A DNA stretch of 64,000 nt from UBA2336 sp036787955 (GTDB taxonomy: Bacteria > Bacteroidota > Bacteroidia > Cytophagales > Cyclobacteriaceae), in assembly GCA_036787955.1 (NCBI GenBank), contig DAIQOI010000006.1, forward strand, positions 62,001 to 126,000. The letters run 5' to 3'. A program made the position numbers and the translations under genes. The notes under the pieces are model-generated. The model was not told the DNA's origin. It saw nothing but the letters and a program-made list of their open reading frames with translations, and searched no databases. Of this stretch, positions 44,272 through 53,255 are shown in pieces (within the stretch, counting starts at the first letter, position 1; each line of letters begins with the position of its first letter).

Positions 44272-44859
44272 TCAGGCACTTTTCAGTTCGCTCTGGCGGT
44301 TTCGGTAATCCTGCAGCTCGCGCGACAGCTTGATCTGACGTTCCACGGCACTGTGGCGGTACCGGTCGTATTCATTATACAGATTCTCATACATTTTGCG
44401 GGCCTCGGCTGCAGCCTGAACATTGAGCCTGCCGGTGATGATTAATCCAATGATAACCAGCAAAAGTATTGCGGTAACGGATAAGGACAGCAGCCGGTAG
44501 GCCGACTTTTTCAAAGAGATGCCAAAAACAGAAAACGACTCCACAGCGCTGCTCAAAGCCTCTGAGCTTGCCCGTGCTTCCTGCAGTTGCCTCTCCAGGG
44601 CTGCAACCGATACTTTCAAGCCGTCTATATCCTGTTGCATTTTGCTACGCAGCTCCTCACCTGCCCGCAGCGAATCATTTACGGCCCTCCACAATTTTTC
44701 CACTTCCAGGGCACGCACCATCCGGTAGCCTTCAATAACCTCTACACCCTCCAAGAGCTGGCGGTATTGTTCGGTAAGAAGCACCCGCTGCTTGGCCGGT
44801 CCGCTGTTGGCCGCAGTTGTTAAAGCCAGGAAGACAAGGGGTATGCAGATGTGTTTCAT
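44272..44859 (-). CDS. Membrane protein with coiled coils on both sides of one helix
   Basis: The 195-residue protein, counted from ATG 44859, has a signal-like start (MKHICIPLVFLALTTAANS). A long coiled coil follows (about 40-110, MQQDIDGLKVSVAALERQLQ), then a membrane helix (LLSLSVTAILLLVIIGLIIT, about 124-145), and another coiled tail rich in Arg/Tyr (YNEYDRYRHSAVERQIKLSR). The frame extends to 44913, but that lead is not signal-like. I do not recognise a family; shape suggests a structural or scaffolding role in the inner membrane. Confidence 0.7.
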   Translation of the reverse strand: MKHICIPLVFLALTTAANSGPAKQRVLLTEQYRQLLEGVEVIEGYRMVRALEVEKLWRAVNDSLRAGEELRSKMQQDIDGLKVSVAALERQLQEARASSEALSSAVESFSVFGISLKKSAYRLLSLSVTAILLLVIIGLIITGRLNVQAAAEARKMYENLYNEYDRYRHSAVERQIKLSRELQDYRNRQSELKSA

Positions 44860-44993
44860 GGTACGCCGTTTAATGCTGGATACAAGTTCTATATGTATGC
44901 TTAGGTTAATCAAGTCATTACGGATAGTAAGCCGATTAGAACGCCAAAAAGGAGATTAATTCAGATAAATGAAATGAATTGAACCTAAAACCA

Positions 44994-45001
44994 TAAGTTT
45001 G
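44994..45001 (+). promoter_or_regulatory. -7 promoter element of the phosphoesterase gene
   Basis: TAAGTTTG, a full TAnnTTTG match. It contains the TTG at 44999 that could be read as a start, so the real start is the ATG at 45029. No -33 TTG at the usual spacing. Confidence 0.45.
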
Positions 45002-45028
45002 ATACGGCAATTAAAACCTAAGTCTGCT

Positions 45029-45535
45029 ATGAAAGTCGGTATTCTTTCCGACACACACGGTTACCTCGATCCGAAGGTTTTTGAATACTTTGCCCCGTGC
45101 GATGAAATATGGCATGCCGGTGACATTGGCAGCCCGGACATCATCGTACAACTGCAGCGTTTTAAACCATTGGTAGCTGTGAGTGGCAACATTGACGACC
45201 GGAACATCCGGTCGCTCGTACCCGAAGAGCAATGGCTTGAACGAGAAGGACTGCACATTTGGATTACCCACATCGGTGGTTCGCCTCCCGGTTATAACCC
45301 ACGGGTCAGAAAAAATTTGAGTGAGCGGCTGCCCCACATTTTTGTGTGCGGCCACTCGCACATCCTCAAAATCATGTGCGATCGCCAACGCAACAACATG
45401 TTGTTTATCAACCCGGGTGCGGCAGGTCAACAGGGTTTCCATACACACCGCACCATGGTTCGGATTGAGCTGCAGGATGGAAAAGTTGTGGGTGCTGAAG
45501 CAATTGAACTGGGCCGACGGGGAGCACTGACCTGA
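45029..45535 (+). CDS. YfcE/MJ0936-type metallophosphoesterase
   Basis: The 168-residue enzyme has all calcineurin-like motifs of the group: MKVGILSDTHGYL (Asp8, His10), WHAGDIG, VSGNIDDRN (Asn), ITHIGG and VCGHSH. These bind two metal ions. Members hydrolyse phosphodiesters of small molecules; the true substrate is not known. It ends 1 bp before the convergent dnaN. Confidence 0.9.
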   Translation: MKVGILSDTHGYLDPKVFEYFAPCDEIWHAGDIGSPDIIVQLQRFKPLVAVSGNIDDRNIRSLVPEEQWLEREGLHIWITHIGGSPPGYNPRVRKNLSERLPHIFVCGHSHILKIMCDRQRNNMLFINPGAAGQQGFHTHRTMVRIELQDGKVVGAEAIELGRRGALT

Positions 45536-45536
45536 T

Positions 45537-46661
45537 TTATACGTACTGGTTCAGCATAACCGGCATGACCAGCATCAGGATGTCTTCATTTTTATCCTGT
45601 TCCTCCGGCAGTATCACACCGGCTCTGTTGGGTGCCGACAGGTTGAAGGTTACACGGTCGCTGTCGAGGTTGGCAAGCATCTCCAGCAGGAAGCGCGCGT
45701 TAAACCCGATTTCTATATCCTCACCATCGTGATCGCACGCCAGGCGCTCATTGGCTTCGTTGCTGTACTCCAGGTCCTCGGCCGATACCTGAAGTTCGCT
45801 GCCCGTAATCTTCATACGCACCTGATGGGTGGTTTTATTGGCATAAATCGATATCCGCTTCAATGCTCCAACCAGTGCGGCACGGTCTATCGTCATCTTG
45901 ATATGATTTTGCGTGGGAATAACATTTTCGTATTCCGGGAAGCGTTCATCAATCAACCGGCATATCATGCGGATGTTATCAAAACGGAAGAAGGCATTTG
46001 ACATGTTGAAGTCGAGCGTTACCACGGTATTTTCCGATGGCAGGGTTGACTTCAGCAGGTTCAACGCCTTGCGCGGAATAATAATGGCATTGCCGTTGTC
46101 GGACCTTACGTCTTTTCTGCGGTAGCGCACAAGGCGGTGGCCGTCTGTGGAAACGAAAGTGGTATTTTTATCATTCAGGTTCACATACACACCCGTCATG
46201 GCCGGACGCAGTTCGTCATTGCTGGTTGCAAAAATGGTATTGTTGATGGCGCGCGCCAGCACTTCGGAAGAAATCTCTGCCGAGAAGTCATTGCTAACGG
46301 ATGGAAGCTTTGGAAAATCGGTGGCGTTTTCTCCGGCAAGTTTATACCGGCCGTTGTCGGAAATAATCTCCACGCTGAAAGATGACTCGTCAATGGATAT
46401 GGTAATGGGTTGTTCCGGCAGGTTTTTCAGCGTATCGAGCAGTATGCGGGCCGGAACAGCTATGTTTCCTCTTTCCTTCGACTCAACCTGAAGTTCGGCG
46501 ATCATGGACGTCTGCAGGTCGGAAGCGGTAACGGTGAGCTTTCCTTTGTCCAGTTCAAACAGAAAATTCTCAAGAATGGGCACAACCGGATTGGTGGTGA
46601 TAACTCCGTTTATATGTGCAAGCTGACGCAGCAAATAGGCCGAGTTAACAATAAACTTCAT
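45537..46661 (-). CDS. dnaN: DNA polymerase III sliding clamp, beta subunit
   Basis: DnaN forms the ring that holds polymerase on DNA. The 374-residue protein has the three clamp domains: MKFIVNSAYLLRQLAHINGV at the start, FVSTDGHRLVRYRRKDV in domain II, and the C-terminal LMLVMPVMLNQYV, the usual end of the clamp. A TAACTTTA box (46690-46697, minus) could be its -7 element. No other replication gene or origin is next to it, so it is detached from dnaA, as in many Bacteroidota. The gliding ABC genes lie upstream on the same strand. Confidence 0.97.
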   Translation of the reverse strand: MKFIVNSAYLLRQLAHINGVITTNPVVPILENFLFELDKGKLTVTASDLQTSMIAELQVESKERGNIAVPARILLDTLKNLPEQPITISIDESSFSVEIISDNGRYKLAGENATDFPKLPSVSNDFSAEISSEVLARAINNTIFATSNDELRPAMTGVYVNLNDKNTTFVSTDGHRLVRYRRKDVRSDNGNAIIIPRKALNLLKSTLPSENTVVTLDFNMSNAFFRFDNIRMICRLIDERFPEYENVIPTQNHIKMTIDRAALVGALKRISIYANKTTHQVRMKITGSELQVSAEDLEYSNEANERLACDHDGEDIEIGFNARFLLEMLANLDSDRVTFNLSAPNRAGVILPEEQDKNEDILMLVMPVMLNQYV

Positions 46662-46730
46662 GAAGATTAGTGGTTTTGGTTGCAGGCGGTAAAGTTAGAA
46701 ATAAAAAGCATTTCCCGAAATGAAGCAGTG

Positions 46731-47642
46731 CTACCGCTGGTTTTCTTTAAACCAGTTTCGCCTTCGCGTAAGCACTTGCGCTTTGCTGCCCGAAAGTACC
46801 GAGATCGGCAGGTGACCGGAAACACCCAGTAACCGTTCACCGGCCTGATAAACAGCGAGCGATAGGGTATCGCCCGAGACGGTGTACACCTGTATCCGGC
46901 TCAGGGGTACTTCGCGCGCAAGGCTGTCGGGCAATTCGTATGCAGGCAGGAAAGCGTCCGCTTGCAGCAGGCTGATTTCATCCAGGTAATTGTTTAAGCG
47001 TGCCGTATCTGTGGGCAGGCCTTTCACCGAGAAGAAGCGGCCGTTCAAGCTTACTTCAAAGTTATCCTCCGGACTGCCCGGAAATTCGGCAGTCAGCGAT
47101 TTAAAGTTGCGCCAATTAAAGTTAAACAGGCGCCTGTCCAGCCATTCGGTTGCAGGCAGCATAAAAATTGCCGCCACATGCACGCGGTATCCGGGAATGA
47201 TTACTTCAACCGGTACACCGTTATCCTGCCTGATAAAAGTTTTCATGTTGCGCTCGTTGCCGGTTACACAGAAGCTGAGCAGCCGTTTATCGTCCGTAAA
47301 AGCTTCAACCTGCACTCCGGCACTATCCAGCACGCGATTGATCGAATCGGATTGGCTGCGCGCTGCGCTTCTGCGGGCTGCACTTTGCTGCAAGGTGGCC
47401 AGCAACATGGTTATTCGGGTGGGATCAGCCGGCTTGTTGTGCACTTTCCATCCAGATGAAGATTTTACCAGCCTTATCGTGTCGTTCTTTTGATAAAGTA
47501 TGACGCTGTCGGGGGGCTCGCTTAACCTGAATACCGGACCCGGCCTGAACTGACCTGATGAGGAAACCACCAGGTACAATATGGATGCCGAGGTGAGCAG
47601 CAGTAAAGTAATGAGTAATATCTTAATTCTTACAGCGTACAT
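46731..47642 (-). CDS. DUF4340-type protein linked to the Gld ABC genes
   Basis: The 303-residue protein, counted from ATG 47642, has an N-terminal membrane helix (MYAVRIKILLITLLLLTSAS) and a soluble exported part with DUF4340-like repeats (RLVKSSSGWKVHNKPADPTR, NFEVSLNGRFFSVKGLPTD). DUF4340 proteins often follow ABC transporters that have a GldG-like auxiliary protein. It lies 8 bp after gldG. The frame extends to 47690, but that lead is soluble and unlike the family. Function is unknown; it should be an extracytoplasmic partner of GldFG. Confidence 0.8.
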   Translation of the reverse strand: MYAVRIKILLITLLLLTSASILYLVVSSSGQFRPGPVFRLSEPPDSVILYQKNDTIRLVKSSSGWKVHNKPADPTRITMLLATLQQSAARRSAARSQSDSINRVLDSAGVQVEAFTDDKRLLSFCVTGNERNMKTFIRQDNGVPVEVIIPGYRVHVAAIFMLPATEWLDRRLFNFNWRNFKSLTAEFPGSPEDNFEVSLNGRFFSVKGLPTDTARLNNYLDEISLLQADAFLPAYELPDSLAREVPLSRIQVYTVSGDTLSLAVYQAGERLLGVSGHLPISVLSGSKAQVLTRRRNWFKENQR

Positions 47643-47650
47643 GCGGGTTG

Positions 47651-49321
47651 TCAGGTAAATTTTTTTCTCCTCATCCAGGCATAAAACCATCCCGACAAAA
47701 TCAACAGTACGGCAGGAAGAACGACATTAATAACCTGCCACTTCAATTTGTGTTCTTGCAGGGATGCCCGGTTCAGGGGTCGTATTTTTACCACCTTGTT
47801 CTTTGTTTTTATCAATCCGTTTTCATCGGTAAGCCATGCTACCGCATTCAGCAGCAGCTCTTCGTTGGCAAAAGTATATTGTGTATAGGGGTCGAAGCCC
47901 AGCTGCACCGGTAAGCCGGTGCGTGGATTTATTTCATTGAGTGCAACATCGCCATCGCCTATAACCAGCACTTTGGCCGGTTTGCTCTGCTCCAGAAAAT
48001 TATCCGAGGCAACGCCCTCGGGCAGAAATCTGTTTTTAAACAAAGAGGTAAAGGTTCCTTCCAACAGCCAGGCTACTGCAATTTGCCGTTCATTAAACTG
48101 TACCGGTGTGGTATTCCGAAGTTCATTTATACTCACGCGCACCGGTGCCCCCAGTTTACGCGAAAAGGCCGAGGTGAACAGCAAGGGGGTTTTACGCACA
48201 CCTATTGCCTTCACGGTATCAACGCTGCTGGCAAACCGCAGCCTTACGGCATCGAGGTTGCGTGTAACGGGGTGGTCGGCCATGTGATTAATGAGCGGAA
48301 AGAAGGGCCAATCCATCAACTGCAAATCAGGTTTTGATCCCGATATACCCGTAACCACGGGGTAGAGCGCAGCCATACGGTCCTGCACCAGATCGTTATT
48401 AACACGAACGCCGTATTTAAAGAGCAGGTCATCGAGGTTTACCGGATACGGAAATGCAAAATAATCATCGCGGGAAGCGCTGTCGATGGTTGCATCCAGC
48501 TTATCCAGCAACACCAGCAACCGCCCGCCCTGCATCACAAACTGATCAAGTTTAAACTTATCGGCATCGGAAAAGGCAGTGGTAGGCTTAATCAGCAACA
48601 GTGCATCATACCCTGATAAAGAAGCTTTGCGTTTCAGATTTACCTTATACACATCATACAACTCCAGCAGGGCATTATTAAGGCTTGCCCAGCGCACGCT
48701 ATCGGGCTGGCCGTGACCGAGCAATATACCGATGCGTTTCCGGTCGGTGTTGGCCAGTTTGTAGATGGCATTGGCCATTTCATATTCCAGGCCTTCGATG
48801 GCCTGGTTGATTTTTTCATCGCGGCTTCCGGATGCACTTCCTTTTAACAGGTTTACTGCAGTCTCCATGCCGCCATACGACACCAGGGCTGCCGGAAAAA
48901 TGAGTTTTTCGGAAGTGGCGTTGCTGGTGCGTTCCACCACGCGTGTAGGAACAACACCTTTTTCCATCAGGCTGCGGATATATTCGTTGCGTGCCTTTTC
49001 TCCGGTAGCTGAATTGGGATCGCTGAAACTGTAGCGCACACGATTGCCGGAATAAACACGAAATTCTTCCAGTAATTCAACAACCGCTTTGCGCAACCTG
49101 CGGAAGGGGGCGTTCAGTTCGCCCTCCAGATACACTTCCACATATACTTCATCATCCAGCGACTGTAAAAGTTTACGGGTAGGCTCCTTCACCGAAAAAC
49201 GCTTTTCTTCTGTAAGATCGATCCGAAAAAAATAATCGGACGAAAGCAGGTTGAGTAAAACAGCCAGGGCCACACCATTGGCAAGTATCAGGAGGTCGTA
49301 TAGTTTTTTACTGTTCTTCAT
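47651..49321 (-). CDS. gldG: Gliding-motility-associated ABC transporter auxiliary protein GldG
   Basis: The 556-residue protein has an N-terminal helix (LYDLLILANGVALAVLLNLL), a large extracytoplasmic part with RKRIGILLGHGQPD and GGRLLVLLDKLDATID typical of GldG/ABC-type auxiliary proteins, and a C-terminal helix (VINVVLPAVLLILSGWFYAW) followed by a basic tail. In Flavobacterium GldG works with GldA and GldF in gliding. A GTG at 49324 is also possible; ATG 49321 is chosen. It overlaps the gldF stop (TGATG). Confidence 0.88.
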   Translation of the reverse strand: MKNSKKLYDLLILANGVALAVLLNLLSSDYFFRIDLTEEKRFSVKEPTRKLLQSLDDEVYVEVYLEGELNAPFRRLRKAVVELLEEFRVYSGNRVRYSFSDPNSATGEKARNEYIRSLMEKGVVPTRVVERTSNATSEKLIFPAALVSYGGMETAVNLLKGSASGSRDEKINQAIEGLEYEMANAIYKLANTDRKRIGILLGHGQPDSVRWASLNNALLELYDVYKVNLKRKASLSGYDALLLIKPTTAFSDADKFKLDQFVMQGGRLLVLLDKLDATIDSASRDDYFAFPYPVNLDDLLFKYGVRVNNDLVQDRMAALYPVVTGISGSKPDLQLMDWPFFPLINHMADHPVTRNLDAVRLRFASSVDTVKAIGVRKTPLLFTSAFSRKLGAPVRVSINELRNTTPVQFNERQIAVAWLLEGTFTSLFKNRFLPEGVASDNFLEQSKPAKVLVIGDGDVALNEINPRTGLPVQLGFDPYTQYTFANEELLLNAVAWLTDENGLIKTKNKVVKIRPLNRASLQEHKLKWQVINVVLPAVLLILSGWFYAWMRRKKFT

Positions 49322-50055
49322 CACCAGGTTCTTGACGAAAGAATAGTTCGGGCCGAAAGCAGGAGCAAAGCAGTCAGGGAAATCATGTACACCACATCGC
49401 GGCTGTCAATTACTCCGCGGCCCATTGCTTCATAGTGATACAACAGGCCAAGTTGTTTAAGCCTGAGAGAGGCTTCCGACCACTGTACCAGTGCAGCGAG
49501 CGAGTCGAAGCCCGAAAACAGGAAGAAGCAAAAGAACGCCGCCAGCACAAAAGCAATTATCTGGTTGGCCGAAAGCAGGGATGCGAGCACACCCGAGGCA
49601 CAAAACACCGAAGCAAGAAGCAGCAAACCGATATAGGAACCTGCCACACCGGGTGTGTCGATGTTGCCCGGAGGGTCGCCCAGCATATAAAGCGATGCAT
49701 AATACACCAGTGTCGGGGCCAGGGAGGCGGTAACCAGCAGCCAGGCGGCAAGAAACTTGCTCAGCACAACCTGTGCATCGGTAAGCGGGCGGGTAATGAG
49801 CAGTTCCAGGGTTCCTGATTTTTTTTCCTCCGCAAAACTGCGCATGGTGATACCGGGTATGAGGAAAATAAAGAGATAGGGCGCCAGCGAAAACAGGGTA
49901 TCCATGTCGGCATAGCCGTACTCCAGCACCGAGGTTTCAGGAAACACCCACATCAGCAAGCCGGTCATTACCAGAAAGCTGCCGATGACAAGAAAAGCAA
50001 TGAGGCTATTGAAAAATGAGAAAAACTCTTTACGCAGAAGCACCCACATGTACAT
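49321..50055 (-). CDS. gldF: Gliding-motility-associated ABC transporter permease GldF
   Basis: The 244-residue permease has six or so membrane helices and the GldF-like start MYMWVLLRKEFFSFFNSLIA, with a conserved cytosolic block IPGITMRSFAEEKKSGTLEL and LLITRPLTDAQVVLSKFLAA. It is an ABC-2 type permease. The start could instead be ATG 50049. It overlaps the gldA gene by 26 bp, more than usual in this window, and its stop overlaps gldG. Confidence 0.88.
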   Translation of the reverse strand: MYMWVLLRKEFFSFFNSLIAFLVIGSFLVMTGLLMWVFPETSVLEYGYADMDTLFSLAPYLFIFLIPGITMRSFAEEKKSGTLELLITRPLTDAQVVLSKFLAAWLLVTASLAPTLVYYASLYMLGDPPGNIDTPGVAGSYIGLLLLASVFCASGVLASLLSANQIIAFVLAAFFCFFLFSGFDSLAALVQWSEASLRLKQLGLLYHYEAMGRGVIDSRDVVYMISLTALLLLSARTILSSRTW

Positions 50056-50971
50056 CCGAATTTAATGTAAGAACCCTGAACAAATCTTCCAGTGTATTGT
50101 CCTCCTGCCGCATCTCCAGCAAAGTCAGTTGCCTGTCGGCAGCAAACCGGAACACAGCCGGACGGATGTCGGCACCTGCCGAAACACCGAGCTGAAAAGT
50201 AAAACCTTCGATGTGACGGACATCGGAAACGCCCGGTATTGCCCTTATGCTTTCTGTGTCAACAGCTTGTCCAAATGTAACACGCACCACGGAACGCGTG
50301 GCAAAGCGGTTTTTCAGATCCTGCAAAGTACCATCGGCCACCAGCACACCCTGATTAATAACTATTACCCGGTCGCACAATGCTTCTACTTCCTGAAGTA
50401 TATGTGTTGAAAATATTACCGTTTTGTCGCGACTTACTTCTTTAATGAGCTGACGTATTTCAATGATCTGATTGGGGTCAAGTCCGGAGGTGGGTTCATC
50501 AAGTATCAACACCTGGGGGTTGTGCAACAATGCCTGCGCCAGGCCCACCCGCTGGCGGTAGCCTTTGGAGAGGGCTTCAATTTTCTTGTGCTGTTCCCTT
50601 GTAAGGCCGCAACGTTCAATCATCGCATCCACTCCGGCACGCAACGTGCTGCCTTTCATTCCGTATAATCTGCCAGCGAAATAAAGGTATTCCTTCACGT
50701 ACATATCGGTGTAAAGCGGGTTGTGTTCCGGCAGGTACCCGATGATGCGTTTTACCGCTACCGGCTCAGCGGCTACATCCAGCCCGCCTACAAAAGCCCT
50801 GCCAGACGTAGGCGCAATCACTCCGGTGAGGATTTTCATGGTGGTGGATTTACCTGCACCGTTTGGCCCCAGAAAGCCCGCAATTTCGCCCCGGCCTACC
50901 GAGAAGGTAAGCCCATCGATGGCCTTCTGCGAACCATACACCTTTATGAGTTGTTGAACCGATACCGACAT
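50030..50971 (-). CDS. gldA: Gliding-motility-associated ABC transporter ATP-binding protein GldA
   Basis: The 313-residue ATPase has Walker A GPNGAGKST (about 36-44), Q-loop GYLPEHNPLY, signature LSKGYRQRVGLAQAL, Walker B VLILDEPTSGLDP and H-loop STHILQE. The QHF-like C-terminal domain (about 215-313) is usual for GldA. Its 3' end overlaps gldF. In Flavobacterium johnsoniae, GldA is needed for gliding; here, with no sprA/gldK-N nearby, motility itself is not shown by the window. Confidence 0.88.
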   Translation of the reverse strand: MSVSVQQLIKVYGSQKAIDGLTFSVGRGEIAGFLGPNGAGKSTTMKILTGVIAPTSGRAFVGGLDVAAEPVAVKRIIGYLPEHNPLYTDMYVKEYLYFAGRLYGMKGSTLRAGVDAMIERCGLTREQHKKIEALSKGYRQRVGLAQALLHNPQVLILDEPTSGLDPNQIIEIRQLIKEVSRDKTVIFSTHILQEVEALCDRVIVINQGVLVADGTLQDLKNRFATRSVVRVTFGQAVDTESIRAIPGVSDVRHIEGFTFQLGVSAGADIRPAVFRFAADRQLTLLEMRQEDNTLEDLFRVLTLNSDVHVGASA

Positions 50972-51098
50972 GAGGCGCGCAAAGCTAAAAAAAGACAGGC
51001 AATTTAACGGAACACAAAACGGTTACACAACGCACCCTGTTGTGATTTACATATACCACAACAAAGTTTAATTTTACCCGTTGCAAAATTATTCATCC

Positions 51099-52544
51099 AT
51101 GCGAAGCCTGATTAGTCTGTTGTTTTTACTTTATTCCATTCTGGCAGGGGCTCAAGGCAAAACAGGTTATGCCATCCGATGCACCATTCATGGGCTGAAG
51201 GATACCACAGTTTATCTGGGTTATTATTATGGCGAGAGCACCTTTGTGCGCGACACCGCCAGGGTTGATAAAAACGGAAAATTTGTGTTTGATGGCCCGA
51301 AGGCACTGCCTCAGGGTATTTACTTTGTGGTACTGGACAAGACCCGGCTTTTTGACCTGGCCATTGGACCCAACCAGCACTTCAGCATCGAAACCGATGC
51401 GAGCGATTACATCCGGAAAGCCGTTATTACCGGTGATGATGACAACAGGTTGTTTTTTGAGAACATGCGCTTCAACATGGAACGCAATAAAGAGGCTGAA
51501 CCATTTGTAAAAATCCTGCAGGACACAACTATAATAGACGATAAAAGAAAGAAAGAAGCGCGCGAAGGATGGAGCAAAATCAACGAAAAGGTGCTGGCCT
51601 ATCAAAAAGATATTATCGCGCGCTATCCGCATACCATGACCGCACGGCTGCTAAAAACCCAGCAGCGGATTGAAATTCCGGACCCACCTAAAAAACCCGA
51701 CGGCACAATAGACTCAACCTTTCAGTTGCGTTACTACCGCCAGCACTTTTTCGACAACTTTGACCTCAGCGATGATGCGTTAATCCGGCTGCCTCAACCT
51801 TTGTATAGCAAAAAAGTCAATGAGTACCTCGACCAGTTGTTCGTGCCACAGGCCGACTCCCTGAAAAAACCTATTCGATGGCTGATTGACCAGGCCAAAA
51901 AAAATCAGGAAACCTACAAGTACATGGTTTGGCTAATAACCATCAAATACCAGAATCCGGAAATCATGGGGCTTGACGAGCTGTTTGTGTACATGTACGA
52001 CACTTATTTTGCCACCGGTGAAATGGATTTCTGGATAAATGAAAAGCTGAAGAAGAATTTAAAAGATCATGCCAACCAGTTGCGCAAGAGCCTGATTGGC
52101 CGCACGGCACCCAACCTTATTATGCAGGATGCCAACATGCAGCCGCGCTCGCTGTACAACCTGAAAAACAAATACACCATCGTCTATTTCTTTGACCCCG
52201 ACTGTGGGCACTGCAAGGTAGAAACACCCAAGCTGGTATCTTTCTATAACAAGAATAAACAGCGTTTTGACCTTGAAGTGTTTGCTGTAAGTGCCGATAC
52301 GTCCATGCAAAAAATGCGGGATTACATCAAAGAGATGAAAATGACCTGGGTTACGGTTAATGGTCCGCGAACTTATACAGGGTCGTATCACGATTTGTAC
52401 GATGCACAAACCACACCTACCATTTACGTGCTGGATGAGAAAAAGAAAATCATCGGCAAGAAGATCGGAGCCGAGCGCCTGGAAGACTTTCTGGCCAACT
52501 ATGAAAGAATAAAGAAAAACCAGAGTAAGGCATCCGGTAGCTGA
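51099..52544 (+). CDS. Exported thioredoxin-like protein (DUF4369/DUF5106 type)
   Basis: The 481-residue protein has a signal peptide (MRSLISLLFLLYSILAGAQ). A DUF4369-like beta domain (about 25-120) follows, with a helical DUF5106-like middle (about 130-330) and a C-terminal TlpA/thioredoxin domain. Its active site is FDPDCGHCKVETPKL (CGHC), with cis-Pro in TTPTIYVLDEKKK. It should be periplasmic and reduce disulfides. ATG 51099 is chosen over TTG 51081 because it opens a normal signal peptide. It is monocistronic. Confidence 0.85.
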   Translation: MRSLISLLFLLYSILAGAQGKTGYAIRCTIHGLKDTTVYLGYYYGESTFVRDTARVDKNGKFVFDGPKALPQGIYFVVLDKTRLFDLAIGPNQHFSIETDASDYIRKAVITGDDDNRLFFENMRFNMERNKEAEPFVKILQDTTIIDDKRKKEAREGWSKINEKVLAYQKDIIARYPHTMTARLLKTQQRIEIPDPPKKPDGTIDSTFQLRYYRQHFFDNFDLSDDALIRLPQPLYSKKVNEYLDQLFVPQADSLKKPIRWLIDQAKKNQETYKYMVWLITIKYQNPEIMGLDELFVYMYDTYFATGEMDFWINEKLKKNLKDHANQLRKSLIGRTAPNLIMQDANMQPRSLYNLKNKYTIVYFFDPDCGHCKVETPKLVSFYNKNKQRFDLEVFAVSADTSMQKMRDYIKEMKMTWVTVNGPRTYTGSYHDLYDAQTTPTIYVLDEKKKIIGKKIGAERLEDFLANYERIKKNQSKASGS

Positions 52545-52665
52545 CTCCGGCAGGCGATTCCTGTGGGGCAGGCTGGTAGCTGCTGCAAACGCACACGGGG
52601 TGTTCGTAACCGGACAATTAACCGGGCGTTCAAGGGTTAAATGAACCAGGTTTAATTACTTTACG

Positions 52666-52685
52666 TACAAATTCAGCCATTTGTA
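52666..52685. repeat. Inverted repeat TACAAAT-N6-ATTTGTA
   Basis: Seven-base perfect arms with a 6-nt spacer (TCAGCC) in the 216-bp gap between the thioredoxin-like gene and the 52761 gene. It could be a protein-binding site. The rest of the gap shows nothing I can name. Confidence 0.4.
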
Positions 52686-52760
52686 AAGCTTTTAGGCAAG
52701 CCGGCACCCTTTATGCAACTTTCCGGGTGTTTATTAGTATCTCATACAAAAGTACCCGCT

Positions 52761-53255
52761 ATGAACTGGATTACCCGCCTCAGCCGCATCGGCAAACCCG
52801 CGCTGAAATCCCGATGCCCCATTACCAAAGAGCCCATCGAGCCCGGCTTTGGCTACCTGCTTACCACTGCCCAGGTTATCTCATCCCGAAGATTCTGGGA
52901 TGTTATCATGACCGAGCCCGAGACCCTGTCGTACACCTTAGCACATTTCGGCAACGACACATCGGGCACGCACATGCGCAGCCTCATTTTCGAAAAACAC
53001 AGCTCGGCACCAGGCCCGTGGTTGATTTCTGACACGTGTATCGGCTGGTTCGATATCGATAAAAAAAGTGCCCGCGAGATGGCCCGGCAGTGGTGGCACA
53101 GCGAAGGCAAATTTACCCCGGCCAACTCAGGCACTGCGGTTGAAACCCTTTCACCGGAACAGTTAAGTTACTGGAAATCGTATGCCATACTGGATGCCGG
53201 ACGCGCATATGCAGAAAAGCAGGAAAAAGCACACTTCAAACCGGTCGCTCGATAG
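52761..53255 (+). CDS. Hypothetical protein, 164 residues
   Basis: A soluble protein with no signal peptide. It has a Cys-Pro segment (KSRCPITKEPIEPGFGYLLT), which recalls short zinc-binding or U-box-like turns though the Cys count is too low, and a WFDIDKKSAREMARQWWHSE block. I do not recognise a family. ATG 52713 is an alternative start, but the extra 16 residues look non-conserved. The 3' end overlaps the polyprenyl synthase gene by 20 bp convergently. Confidence 0.6.
   Translation: MNWITRLSRIGKPALKSRCPITKEPIEPGFGYLLTTAQVISSRRFWDVIMTEPETLSYTLAHFGNDTSGTHMRSLIFEKHSSAPGPWLISDTCIGWFDIDKKSAREMARQWWHSEGKFTPANSGTAVETLSPEQLSYWKSYAILDAGRAYAEKQEKAHFKPVAR

Noticed and set aside
44999..45028. TTG at 44999 as the start of the phosphoesterase
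   Set aside because: It lies inside a perfect -7 box, and the family's start MKVGILSDTHG is at the ATG 45029.
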